From Corynespora cassiicola (lineage: Eukaryota; Ascomycota; Dothideomycetes; Pleosporales; Corynesporascaceae), in the NCBI GenBank assembly GCA_022059125.1, contig JAEUWY010000002.1, positions 2,480,001 through 2,544,000 on the forward strand: a stretch of DNA of 64,000 nucleotides. Direction: 5' to 3'. The notes below the pieces were generated by a model, which was given only the letters and a program-made list of their open reading frames with translations, was not told the origin of the DNA and did not search any database. Every line of letters starts with the position of its first letter. Positions within the stretch are counted from its first letter, which is position 1. Positions 32,426 to 41,945 of this stretch are shown here, one piece after another. A program made the position numbers and the translations under genes.

Positions 32426-33124
32426 CTAACGGCCTCGTGAAGATTTACGTTGCAATTCTTTGAAGATCTCTTTGAGCTTGAATACACAAGCATGAGATCT
32501 AAACAAGTTCCCCTGAGCCTTCTCAAAACATGCCTTGGCAGTGGTGTTCTCATTTGTTAGTAGTAACCGACCTGTTAGGCCATACATCTCCACGTTCTGT
32601 TCCGCGGTTAATTTCCATCTTTCCTCGCTCTCGCTCTTGTACAAGTCCTTGATGTCTTGAACATGATCTGTGAGATTCGACAACATTTCCTTGCCATGGC
32701 CATAGAAAGACCGAATATTATGTGCTCCGAGCAGCGGCCTAAGAATTAACAAGAAGGAAATCTCGTCGAAGATACCACTTTCTTCATGCTCGTGTTTTAT
32801 CATTTGCCGAATTAATGTATTGAAGTCCCTGATTGGCTCGTTCGGATCTACGTAGAACTGGTCCTCGTTGGATATGTCGTTCTCCTCTTGCTTGCCGGTA
32901 TATTTTGGCATCGTCTTCTGTCTACAGTCCTCAAATTCCAGACTAATGCCCGCACATATAGATTCTGGAGCCCCAGGGGCCTCAAGATCCGCTTTTAGCT
33001 TGAGCAAGTTTTCGGAAAATGGCCCAGTTTCTGGGAACCTCCTGCCGAGTTCTGCCAGGTCATTCAACCAGCTCGGAGCAGCATAATCTTGTGTAAGGAC
33101 AAATTGTTGGGGATTCTGAGCCAT
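32426..33124 (-). CDS. Hypothetical orphan protein, 232 residues
   Basis: Single exon with ATG at 33124. I do not recognise a family. The protein appears all-helical and soluble: no signal peptide or membrane segment, and acidic in the middle (EENDISNEDQFYVDPNEP). The second half carries long amphipathic helices (ERWKLTAEQNVEMYGLTGRL, ending KLKEIFKELQRKSSRGR) that could form a helical bundle or coiled coil. The base composition of coding and flanks is AT-rich like the rest of the island and unlike the housekeeping genes. An uninterrupted 233-codon frame in AT-rich DNA is unlikely by chance, so coding is probable. Confidence 0.62.
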   Translation of the reverse strand: MAQNPQQFVLTQDYAAPSWLNDLAELGRRFPETGPFSENLLKLKADLEAPGAPESICAGISLEFEDCRQKTMPKYTGKQEENDISNEDQFYVDPNEPIRDFNTLIRQMIKHEHEESGIFDEISFLLILRPLLGAHNIRSFYGHGKEMLSNLTDHVQDIKDLYKSESEERWKLTAEQNVEMYGLTGRLLLTNENTTAKACFEKAQGNLFRSHACVFKLKEIFKELQRKSSRGR

Positions 33125-34670
33125 TGTTGCTTGTTTTATTTCAGTATGCCTGGAAATCTTATGTCGATGTAATTTGTTTCCCTCTGGTCTGTGGCTGATC
33201 CGTGGGGGATTCGTTACTGGTTCAAGTACTGGTTGGATTGTTATTCCTGTTGCATCGTAATCACAAGTGATGGTGCTACCTGGTATTCCTTCAGGTGTTT
33301 GAATTTGTACAGTGATAATGTCGATAGAGTGTGCTTATTCGTGAAGGCAGTGGATAGTTGGTGACAGAGTAGGATATCGTGTGGGGAAGTTTGGTGTAGT
33401 TGATTGGTATACTGGGTGGGTTTATATACCCCAATATAGTGGAGTCATTATCTACTTTGACTGTATGAAGATTGGTCATAGCCTATTTGCTTTTGACGCT
33501 TTATGACTGTCGCGGTCTGACTCCAATGAATACACGACTCTATGATGTTTTCCCTGTGCGACCGTCTATTATTATTATGGAGGCAATTTTGGGAAATTAA
33601 AGGGTAAAGGTGCCGAAGGTTCTTGATGCGCTGTCAGCCCTCTTGAAAAGATGGCCCGTGCAACCCTTTCTTCTTTGTAGGCTGCTGAATTCGATTAAAT
33701 TCCGATACAGTGGGGGAATTGATTACGCTTTGGTGGCACAGTACTGCATATTAGCGCTGAGGCCATTGTAGAGAGGGGCTTGGATCGCAGAGGACCTTTT
33801 TATACCACACCGTGACGCATAGCAGAGCTCCGGAAGGCGCCTCAGAACTCACCTTGCCGTACATGGTTTTCTCATAGCACCGAACAGTGAGTCCATGGCC
33901 AGGTTCTCTATCGATTGGGAGTTGTATCCACGATATTCGTTTGTTGCGGCTGTATCCAGCCAGTTCCGAAGGGTGAGCCGCACAAAAGTAGGTGAAGACT
34001 TCAGTCGTCTCTCATTCAGTGCATGCATGAAACTGGACTCAACAGTAAAGACCGTTTCCAACAACACTTCGAGAGCCACGAGAATGCAGCGGTATACAAT
34101 GACTGTAGAATATAGAATCACAAGAGGATGTAGAAGCGGCGACATTTGCCAAAATGGCCATACAAGATAGAGTCACAACAGGCACGGCTCAACAATGAAT
34201 CACAGATCCTGTGCAACATTGCTACCCAGCGCTCAACCAAGTAACCGACTCGAAGCTCTGTCTTGCCGTCACACTCCCCGCCACGTCAGTACAGTGACGC
34301 AGAGGGGAATGCAACAATCACAAAAACGGAGCAGGACTCGGCAAAATTAGGCAAAGAATTCCTGGCCAGCCAAAAAAAGAGATGGTACAATAACATTGTG
34401 CTCAAGAACTAAACTAAAGCGCTAGACTATGTAAAAAAAAAAAACGCCGATATGCCCTCTATTTCCGACCCTTTTTTTTTTTGCCCAACCCGCGAGAGAA
34501 AAAAAAAGAAAAAAACGCCGTTAACGGTGCCCATGAACCAAAAATGCTGCAACGCCCATCTCTTTCTACCACGAGGGGTATATGTGCTGGTTGACTCAAA
34601 AACAAAACAATAGTACAAAGGTCCCTTTTCCGTTGGTCGTGTTCCCCTTGGCGAGGAAATTGCTCATTCT
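33125..34670. other. AT-rich intergenic, 1.5 kb
   Basis: No gene supported. A 98-codon frame at 33849-34145 (minus) and its overlapping plus-strand partner have no motifs. Poly-A/poly-T tracts occur around 34432-34515. Confidence 0.5.
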
Positions 34671-35894
34671 CTAGACGTCGTCGGCGTCATCATCATCAAT
34701 CTCGAACATGCGGCGCAGCTCCTTGCAGGCCACGCCATACTGCTGCCTCGCGCCCGGGCTCTCCCTGAGGGGATTCGGGGCCTTGTCCCAGCCGTGGGGC
34801 ACGCCGGGGACGCAGTGGTAATGGACGCGCTTGCCCAGGTCCTTTGCCAGGCGGTCGCGGAAGGCCTCGCCCTCGACGAGCAGCATGTCCCACTCGCAGC
34901 AGAAGAGGACAATGTCGTCGGGCAGGGCGTGCAGCATGTGGTCTGGGGCGACGCCGGGGCTGAGCCACGGGTGGGCCAGGTCCAGCGAGGGGGGCTGCAG
35001 GTAGCTGTCGTCGAAGAGCTCGGTGAAGACGGCGGGCAGGTTCTGGTCGGCGCGGATGCAGGTGGAGCGGCGCTGCTCGCGCGTCTGGGTGTAGTCGACC
35101 GAGGGGTAGAAGGAGACGATGCCGCGGATCTTGACGACCGAGTCGGAGCCCGGGGTGGTGACGGACACGGCGGCGCCGTCCTTGTGCGACGAGACGAGGG
35201 ACAGCGACGAGACGCCCGTCTGGCGCAGCATGGCGATGCGGTCGAGGCGCGACTTTTGGCGCACCAGCGGGATGCGCGAGCTGTTGGGCGACAGGTGGGC
35301 GGGCGGGGGCTCCAGCACGGTGCCGGCACGGTCGTCGACAATCTTCTGGCCGGAGCTGGTGCGCTCGAGCAGTTCGCCCTGCAGGCACAGGGGCACGGTG
35401 AAGCTCATGTTGCCGCCCGACGAGAAGCCGGACACGGCGAAGCGATCCGGGTCCAGCATGAGCTCGTCGGCATGCTGGGCGAGGTACAGGATGGCGTCGG
35501 CGCCGTCCTCGACGGCCGTGGGGAAAGGGTACTCGGGGGCGAGGCGGTAGTCGACGCTCACGACGACGGCGCCGACCTGGTCGACGACGACGCCGGCCCA
35601 GCGGGCATCGTCGTGGGCGGTGCCCAGGGTGAAGCCGCCGCCGTGGAAGTTGATGACGCAGGGATATCTCTTGCCGCCCTTGAGCTTGCGCTGCTTGTGG
35701 TAGTCCTTGGGGGTGTAGAAGGACAGCCTAAACCGGCCCTTGAGCGGCGACACGGTCGCATCGACGTGGCGGTGGAACGAAGGGCGCGGTGGGAGCGGGC
35801 GGGCCAGACGATGCAGCATCATGCCAATGCCCATCAGGACGCGCCAGAAGTGGGCCTGAACGACGAGCATCCATCGCGGGCGGTTGCCGGGCAT
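34671..35894 (-). CDS. Alpha/beta-hydrolase fold-3 (HSL-like) esterase, membrane-anchored or secretory start
   Basis: Single exon, 407 residues, ATG at 35894. Landmarks: oxyanion motif NFHGGGFTLG at about 84-93, SVDYRLAPEYPFP, nucleophile elbow SGFSSGGNMSF (Ser near 160), acid in CCEWDMLLVEGEAFRD and base His in PGVPHGWDKA. Between nucleophile and acid there is an insertion of about 90 residues, Ser/Arg-rich (PPAHLSPNSSRIPLVRQKSR), that is longer than in bacterial HSL esterases and likely caps the active site. The first 30 residues are hydrophobic with positive flanks (RWMLVVQAHFWRVLMGIGMM) and may anchor it to a membrane. The tail is acidic (EIDDDDADDV). Substrate unknown. The 382-codon frame on the opposite strand is a GC-bias shadow. 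Confidence 0.9.
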   Translation of the reverse strand: MPGNRPRWMLVVQAHFWRVLMGIGMMLHRLARPLPPRPSFHRHVDATVSPLKGRFRLSFYTPKDYHKQRKLKGGKRYPCVINFHGGGFTLGTAHDDARWAGVVVDQVGAVVVSVDYRLAPEYPFPTAVEDGADAILYLAQHADELMLDPDRFAVSGFSSGGNMSFTVPLCLQGELLERTSSGQKIVDDRAGTVLEPPPAHLSPNSSRIPLVRQKSRLDRIAMLRQTGVSSLSLVSSHKDGAAVSVTTPGSDSVVKIRGIVSFYPSVDYTQTREQRRSTCIRADQNLPAVFTELFDDSYLQPPSLDLAHPWLSPGVAPDHMLHALPDDIVLFCCEWDMLLVEGEAFRDRLAKDLGKRVHYHCVPGVPHGWDKAPNPLRESPGARQQYGVACKELRRMFEIDDDDADDV

Positions 35895-35900
35895 GCTGCG

Positions 35901-35932
35901 TGGGATGGGATGGGATGGGATGGATGGATGGG
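35901..35932 (+). repeat. GGGAT/GGAT microsatellite
   Basis: Four GGGAT-type units followed by GGAT units, just upstream of the esterase ATG (in its leader on the minus strand). Confidence 0.85.
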
Positions 35933-36065
35933 TATCGTGTAGTAGTAGTCTTGGTAGTAGTGATTGTGGTTGAATCTGTATAGTTGCTGCTGACGCGGAT
36001 GCGCGTGCTCTGGCTTTGTCTGGCTATGGATGGCACTGGGGAAGCAGTCGTCAGGGCGAGGCGGC

Positions 36066-36087
36066 GAGCAGAGCAGAGCAGAGCAGC
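36066..36087 (+). repeat. GAGCA tandem units
   Basis: About four AGAGC/GAGCA units in the promoter side of the esterase. Confidence 0.8.
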
Positions 36088-37061
36088 TCTTTTTCACCGT
36101 TTCACCAGGGCTGGGCCAGCGGCAGAGATATCTCGCAATGGTGGCGTATCGGGGCCCAGAGGGGAGGGCAGCAGCGCTGTGGCCGGAGCATTTGGCGGCC
36201 TTGGCTGTGGGTTAGTTACGTCGTCCCTGGGGCGGCCATGGGTGGGAGTGGATGGGAGTGGGTGCGAGTGGGTGCGACTGGGCGGGCGGGTCGAGGGCGT
36301 CCAGGGGCGTCGGGCCCGGTCGCTGGCCTGCCGTTGGCTGCGGAGCCCATGACGTTGGCTGATCGCCCGCCGACAAGCCTCCCCCAAGCCTCCCCCCCTC
36401 TCCCAGCCCGCTGCCCGCTGGACGTGAATGCCATGTTCACTTCACTCGTCGTCAATGGGCCTTTCCGCGGGTTTCGAGCAGCATGAATTCATGCCGCCCA
36501 TGCAACTGGTACAATAATAATTCGTAGTCTCATCTCCTAGCACCCAACCACACCACTCCCGCTTCCGCCTGCATCCGTCCCCGTCACCGTCCACGTCACC
36601 CAGCACTGCCAGCCAGGTCAATAAATAAATACCGGCCTGGCAACGCCGTGCCTCCTGGCCGGGCATGCCCGCCCTCTCCGTCGCTCCCCCAACCACCCCC
36701 GCGAGACCACCCAGGAACAAAAACCAAACCAAAAATCACAAACGAAAACCGCAGGCTGGAGAATCCCCACGGCTGCTCAAGTCCTCAGAAAGCGCCAAAC
36801 GCTCGCCTGTTGATGCTGCCGTAATCCGTTACAATGCCCCGTGTTGATACCCCCTTACCCAAGAACAAGAATCCCAAATCAAAACAAGAACATATTACTG
36901 TACTGGTACCAGGTCCACGTCGACGTGGATGCTGCATGTAAGTGTGTCGGGAACGCCAGATGAAAGCAAGGCACACCACTCCGCTAAAGGCCAAATATAC
37001 AAGGTGCAAGGGGAGGGAGACGAGAGGAAAGGGAGACGAGAGGAAGAGAGACGGGAGGGTT

Positions 37062-37630
37062 TTACGCCTCGATGAACTCGTAGTCCTCGTCCTCGGCCGT
37101 GGTGGCCTTGCGGAACTTGGGGCCGGGGGAGAAGGGCTCGCCGTGGGCGTCCAGCACCTCGTACTCCTCCTTGATCAGCTTGTCCGTCTGCCGCACCTCG
37201 TACCGCTCGATGGCCTTGTCCAGCGCGAGCCCCAGCACCTGGCTGCCGTGGCTCGGGCCCTTGGCTGCGTCATACGAGTACGTGACTTCGGCGTCGGGCG
37301 CAGGCAGGAGGGAGGGCTCCTCGAGTTCCTCGTCGGCAGACGACTCGCCGCTCGCGTAGTGGATGTCGTTGCGGATCGCGGCCCGGGCCTTATGGAAGCC
37401 AGAGTTGTCCCTGGGACGTCAGCCTCGTGCTCTTGTTTGTGTTGGGTTCCCGGCGCCACTCACTTGGGAGAGGGATAGATGCGGGCAGGGCGAGGCCGGT
37501 TGTCCTCTATGCGCCGTCCGGGACCGAACGACTGGCCGTGGGCCCACTTGACGCGGCTGTTCTTGTCGCGGTTGAACTCTTTGGCGCCGCTGCGGAGGTC
37601 GTTGGTAGAGAAGGGCTGCTCGGACGCCAT
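37062..37630 (-). CDS. Conserved-looking protein of unknown function, 171 residues
   Basis: Two exons on the minus strand: 37630-37464 and 37410-37062, with a 53-bp intron (GTGAGT, branch CTGAC, CCCAG). The start is the ATG at 37630 (MASEQPFST); an upstream TTG frame was rejected. Protein: basic N-terminal half (SRVKWAHGQSFGPGRRIEDN), a Ser/Glu patch (ASGESSADEELEEP), then a helix (LGLALDKAIERYEVRQTDKLIKEEYEVLD) and an acidic tail ending EDEDYEFIEA. No signal peptide or membrane segment. I do not recognise the family. The Glu/Asp tail and disorder suggest a nuclear or cytosolic binding protein. Confidence 0.8.
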
Positions 37631-37969
37631 GACGACTGAGGCTTGGGCTGTCTGGGGCTTGTAGGGAGATTGGCGGCTGGAGTTGGAGATGGAGAGATGG
37701 ATCAAAGGGGGCTCCAGGTAGCTGGGCAGTGTGTGTATGTTGTGTACGAGGGATGGGAGGAGAAGGGAATGGAGAGGTGGCAGCGAGTGGAGGAGGTAGG
37801 GTCAAGGTGGAGGCGGAGCAGGCAGGTACTAGTATGAGGGAGCGAGGGAGTCAGAGAAGGGATGACTGGCTGTCTTGGATGACTCCTCGGGGTGACTCAG
37901 TCGGAGCTGGAACCTAGATGTCCAGGAGGTATGGGATTATGAAAGCACGGCTTGGGAATGGCGCCTGGC

Positions 37970-37990
37970 GGATTGCGGATTGCGGATTGC
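37970..37990 (+). repeat. Three GGATTGC units
   Basis: 7-bp unit, three perfect head-to-tail copies. Confidence 0.85.
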
Positions 37991-38030
37991 GTCTGCGACT
38001 GCGGGCGTGCGAGGGAGAGGCTTTATGGAG

Positions 38031-38054
38031 CTCAGCGGCTCAGCGGCTCAGCGG
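38031..38054 (+). repeat. Three CTCAGCGG units
   Basis: 8-bp unit, three perfect head-to-tail copies. Confidence 0.9.
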
Positions 38055-38768
38055 CGCACGCCCTCAGCCTCCCCACACCCGGCCGCCGTCGCTTTGTCGT
38101 GCTCCTGGCCCATGATGATAAGAGAGCTCCAGGGCGGCCAGGCGGCTGTGAGTGATGGGAGCTGCCCCGTGACCCGTGACGCGCTCCGATTCGCCCGACA
38201 GGGCGCCCCCGAGCTCAACCCCGGTTTGGCCGATGATGACACTGGGCGGCGCGCCTGTGTGCCATGATCCATCATGCGCCTTGGATGCGCAAACGTGGGC
38301 GGGCGAGGGAGTCGGCGGAGGGCTGAGCGCCTGGGTAGTGCCTCCAGGGCTGTCTCCACTGCCTCTGCCCTGCTGCTCCCCACACGCCCTCAGTCACGGA
38401 CCTGCAACCGCTAGCTCCATTCCAACAAATTGCCTCGCCTCTTATTACTTGTGTCGGCCTGTGACGAGCCTTGCATCTCAACACCCGGCCAAGCACGGGC
38501 GGCCGATTCCGGTTCGTTATCGCTGCCTATCTAACCCCCGCTTACCACCTCCTCCGCCTCCTCCTCATCTACCACCCCCCATCCCTCGGCCTATGGGATA
38601 GGCGGAAATGCTCCTCTCTCTGCCTCCCCCAGCTGCCTCCCAACCGCACCTGGTCGGTCCCGCCCTCGGGTGCCCAGTCCGTCAATCATATGTCAAACAC
38701 GGCAGCACGGGACAGGATGCAAACGGCCGTCTTCCTTTGCTGTCTCCGCTGTCAGCCATCGGCGGCCA

Positions 38769-39437
38769 TCATGTATGGTACGCGGCCTCGTCTTCGTCTT
38801 CCTCGTCCCCTCCATCGCTGCTCTCGACCTGCCCGGCCTCGCTCGGAAGCACGTCCGGAAACCAGCCATACTCGCTCAAATCTATCGTGTACTCGCCCAT
38901 TGCACCCTGCCCAACCTGCACGCCCTCGCGTCGCAGCGCCGTCGCCTGTCGGCCAGCGCCGGATGGGCCCCTGTGTTTCGTAAACAAGACAACAACAAAG
39001 ACAAAGGCAGACACGCCTATTCAGAACTGACCTCGGGCTGATGGCTCCCCTGGCGTTGATCACGCGCTGCCACGGCACGTTGCCACTGTGGAACGTAGGG
39101 CTGTTCTTGCTGGGATCGCTCGATGGCGATGGGAGGTGTTTGAGGCACACTCCAACCTGCCTATGACGCACGTCACCTGCATGCTCTCCCTCCCAGACGC
39201 TTGCCGCCTGCGGACTGCCGCCTGTACAGTCGTGATGCTTACCTCGGGCACTCGGCTGCGAGTCCCGTACTATGTCAGCGACGTGTCTATGGCGTAGGAG
39301 GACGCATGCCTACGCTTTCCCACTAGTCTTGCGATATGGCCATACGATGTAACCTTGCCGCGCGGGATTTCCTGTACTGCTTCGTACACAGACTGGTACC
39401 AGAGCCACACCTCCTCCGACCGATCGCCGCGTGCCAT
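38769..39437 (-). CDS. atl1: Alkyltransferase-like (ATL) DNA-repair protein with a 13-nt microexon
   Basis: Four exons on the minus strand: 39437-39314, 39255-39243, 39160-39032 and 38970-38769; introns 58, 82 and 61 bp; 155 residues. Family blocks in order: YEAVQEIPRGKVTSYGHIARLVG (exon 1), the PECPRQVG recognition-helix segment (assembled across the microexon), VCLKHLP, and GNVPWQRVINARGAIS. Trp76 replaces the acceptor Cys of the PCHRV motif of O6-methylguanine-DNA methyltransferase, so the protein binds and flips alkylated guanine without removing the alkyl group, and hands lesions to nucleotide-excision repair, as fission yeast Atl1 does. The flipping Tyr32 (TSYG) and arginine finger Arg46 are present. 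The C-terminal extension after FPDVL is acidic and fungal. Without the microexon the Arg finger is lost. Divergent from BUD13. Confidence 0.9.
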
Positions 39438-39777
39438 GCTTTCGCCGGGGCCAGAGTGCTGCGCTGCACGCTTGGTGTTGGAGCGGAATGCCGTAGGCCA
39501 GCAGCCCTATCTGCTGCTGAGTACTGGGCCGAAGATTACCGATGCCAGCGAGGAGTAGCCGTACCGTAGATAGATGGAGCACATCAACGAATCGCGATGG
39601 TTGAGGTAGGAGTGTGACCATCTCCAGGGCTGCCTAGACGTTCACGGGTTACGCATGCCCGCGGGCAAACGCGCTAGCGCCTATTCACGTGACCCATGTA
39701 CTGCCAAGCCCTGCAACTCGATCGTCAATTCGCGATTCATCCTGTGCCCGCAACATCACATTACATCGCCGCCCACC
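39438..39777. promoter_or_regulatory. Shared divergent promoter, ATL and BUD13 genes
   Basis: 340 bases between the two ATGs. Contains the octamer TCACGTGA at 39685-39692, 86 bases before the BUD13 ATG, the same element as upstream of the TRF4-like gene. Confidence 0.5.
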
Positions 39778-40761
39778 ATGTCGCTCGCAGACTATCTCGC
39801 CAAGAACTATCTCACCGCCGACTCGGAGAAGAAGTCCAAGAAGCGCAAGCGGAAGAACAAGGACCTCATCATCGACGACGATGACGACATGGCGGGCATG
39901 AAGAAGCCTGCGGTCGACGACGACGACGATGCGCCCGCCATTGCCGGCATGTACATATCCTCGAAAAAGCCCAAGAAGAAGTCGCATGTCTCGGGCAAAG
40001 TGGGATGGACCGCCGTCGGTGTCTCTGCACCCTCGCACGCCCAACAGGTCGCAGCCGACGAAGCAGCTGCAGCCGCAGACGCCATTGTCGAATCTGCAGC
40101 CGCGGACCGCAAGCGGGCCGACGATGAGGACGACGAAGCTCCCGAGATGGTCGACACCGAGGGTATTCTCAAAATGGAGTCGGGCGCCAGTGCCGGTCTC
40201 CAGACCGCCGAGCAGGTCGCCGCGCAGATGAAGAAGAAGCAGAACGAGGAGAAGAAAAAGGCCGCCGAAGCCGCCAAAGAGACCACCCAGGAGACAATCT
40301 ACCGTGACGCTAGCGGTCGCATCATCAACGTCGCCATGAAGCGCGCCGAAGCCCGCAAAAAGGCAGAGGAGGAGGAGCGCAAGAAGCTCGAAAAGGAGCG
40401 CGCCGCGCGAGGCGATGTGCAAAACGCAGAGGCTGAGCGCCGCAAGGAGAGGCTACGCGATGCAAAGGGCATGGCCGTCGCGCGGTATGCCGACGACGCC
40501 GAGCTCAACGAGGAGCTCAAGGAGCAGGACCGCTGGAACGACCCCGCCGCCGGCTTCGTCAAGAAGAAGAAGGCTGGCCGCAGCATCACGGGCAAGCCGC
40601 TCTACAAGGGTGCGTTCCAGCCCAATCGCTACGGCATCCGCCCCGGCCACCGCTGGGACGGCGTCGATAGAGGAAATGGTTTTGAGAGTGAATGGTTCAA
40701 AAGCCGAAATCGCAAAGCCAACATCGAGAAGCTGGAGTACCAGTGGCAGATGGACGAATAA
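39778..40761 (+). CDS. BUD13: BUD13/CWC26, RES-complex pre-mRNA splicing factor
   Basis: Single exon, 327 residues from the ATG at 39778 ([12 protein letters not shown], the typical start); the open frame reaches back to 39655 without reason. The N-terminal part is basic then acidic ([14 protein letters not shown]), followed by the conserved GWTAVG, the long Glu/Lys/Arg helix (about 160-250), and the C-terminal signature of Bud13: [24 protein letters not shown], then [33 protein letters not shown]13 joins Snu17/Ist3 and Pml1 in the RES complex of the activated spliceosome, helping splice weak introns and retain unspliced RNA. Length is normal for filamentous fungi. Confidence 0.96.
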   Translation: MSLADYLAKNYLTADSEKKSKKRKRKNKDLIIDDDDDMAGMKKPAVDDDDDAPAIAGMYISSKKPKKKSHVSGKVGWTAVGVSAPSHAQQVAADEAAAAADAIVESAAADRKRADDEDDEAPEMVDTEGILKMESGASAGLQTAEQVAAQMKKKQNEEKKKAAEAAKETTQETIYRDASGRIINVAMKRAEARKKAEEEERKKLEKERAARGDVQNAEAERRKERLRDAKGMAVARYADDAELNEELKEQDRWNDPAAGFVKKKKAGRSITGKPLYKGAFQPNRYGIRPGHRWDGVDRGNGFESEWFKSRNRKANIEKLEYQWQMDE

Positions 40762-41945
40762 GGGCTTATTCTAGGTCAAAATACTGGGACATCATTGGAT
40801 TTTGGGTATTGATTGCATAGCGAGGCGTTCCAGCGTGGTATTGGGAAATCCGAGGATTTATTATCGAAAATCATGAAGCATATTCTGGTTCTGCACTCGC
40901 CGCCTTTGATGACGGCGACGTTTCCTGTTTTTCTCTTCAACTCAGAGTCGTCGATGTTGAGACAGGATCCAGTCAATGCGAGCCGCTGAGTTGTTCCAGT
41001 TGTATTGCTGCTGTTGCATCAATCACAAGCATCTTGCGCTTCGGTTTCCTTTGGTTGAAAAAATCATGCGAGAGAGAATGTTGTGACTGACTACCAGGTG
41101 GTGCTTTCAACTATTATGAACGGATGGCAGACTATTACTCGTCACCTTGAGCAGTGGCTCCAGCAACCGTACTTGGATCTCTTCACAATCCCAATGTTCT
41201 CAACTGCCTTGATTTCATCATTTACAACCAAACAGGTGATTATTGTGAGCTGGATCATGTCACCTGGTAAGACAAGGGGTCTGAGAGCAACAACGTAATA
41301 CAAACACTCAAGCAATTTGGCGCTGTTTACTGCTCAAGCAGATTAGCTGATCAGTTCGAGTCAAGTCAACCATACTCCCTAAAGCTTCCTAGCAACCAGA
41401 TGTCCTGGCCTACTATCTGCAGGTTCGGCATTATTGATGCGAGGGCTTTGCTTTGATAGGCATCTGCCGCACCAATACTAGCGACCGTTTCCAGAGCCCT
41501 GCAAGGAGACATACATCCTCGTAGGCTGTTTTTCAGAGCTTTCTCGGGTATTCAGGGCTATGTTCGTATCACAAGCCTTCTGATCCAGCACTTCTTGGGG
41601 GTATATACCGTCACCTTTCGGCAATCCGCATCATGTCGGTAGATATGTCGGTGTGACCTGGATCGGCCACTCAGCGGGTTGTTTTTCCTTGTTAAAATCA
41701 GTCTGATGGGAGAGAGTGCGGGGAGAAAATCAATGATAGATTGCGGTCCAATATACAACCTAGTCATTCCTGATTTGATAGATTTCTGCTGGACTCACCA
41801 ATCAGATTTTGATATGGGCTGGGATACACATCATGCGTTGGGCCAATCTCAATATTGTTCAAGTATTTAAATCAGAGCCGAATGAGCAATTTCACCTTCA
41901 AAAACGTGTTTTTGCATCAGATCTGTCCATATGCACACTTTCATC
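40762..41945. other. AT-rich intergenic before the DUF1996 gene
   Basis: No gene supported. A TATTTAAA box at 41864-41871 is 75 bases before the DUF1996 ATG and may be its TATA element. Confidence 0.5.

Larger units (their letters stand above)
35895..37061. other. GC-rich intergenic between the esterase and the 171-residue protein gene
   Basis: Holds the esterase promoter and simple repeats. No gene supported; the many long frames lack motifs. Confidence 0.55.
37631..38768. other. GC-rich intergenic before the ATL gene 3' end
   Basis: Promoter of the 171-residue protein gene on the left, ATL terminator on the right. Two small tandem repeats inside. No gene seen. Confidence 0.5.

Noticed and set aside
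33849..34145. 98-codon minus-strand frame with a hydrophobic start
   Set aside because: Overlapping plus-strand frame of the same size, no motif, AT-rich setting; cannot be told from chance.
34794..35942. 382-codon open frame antisense to the esterase
   Set aside because: Low-complexity Gly/Val/Asp translation, exact mirror of a well-supported gene.
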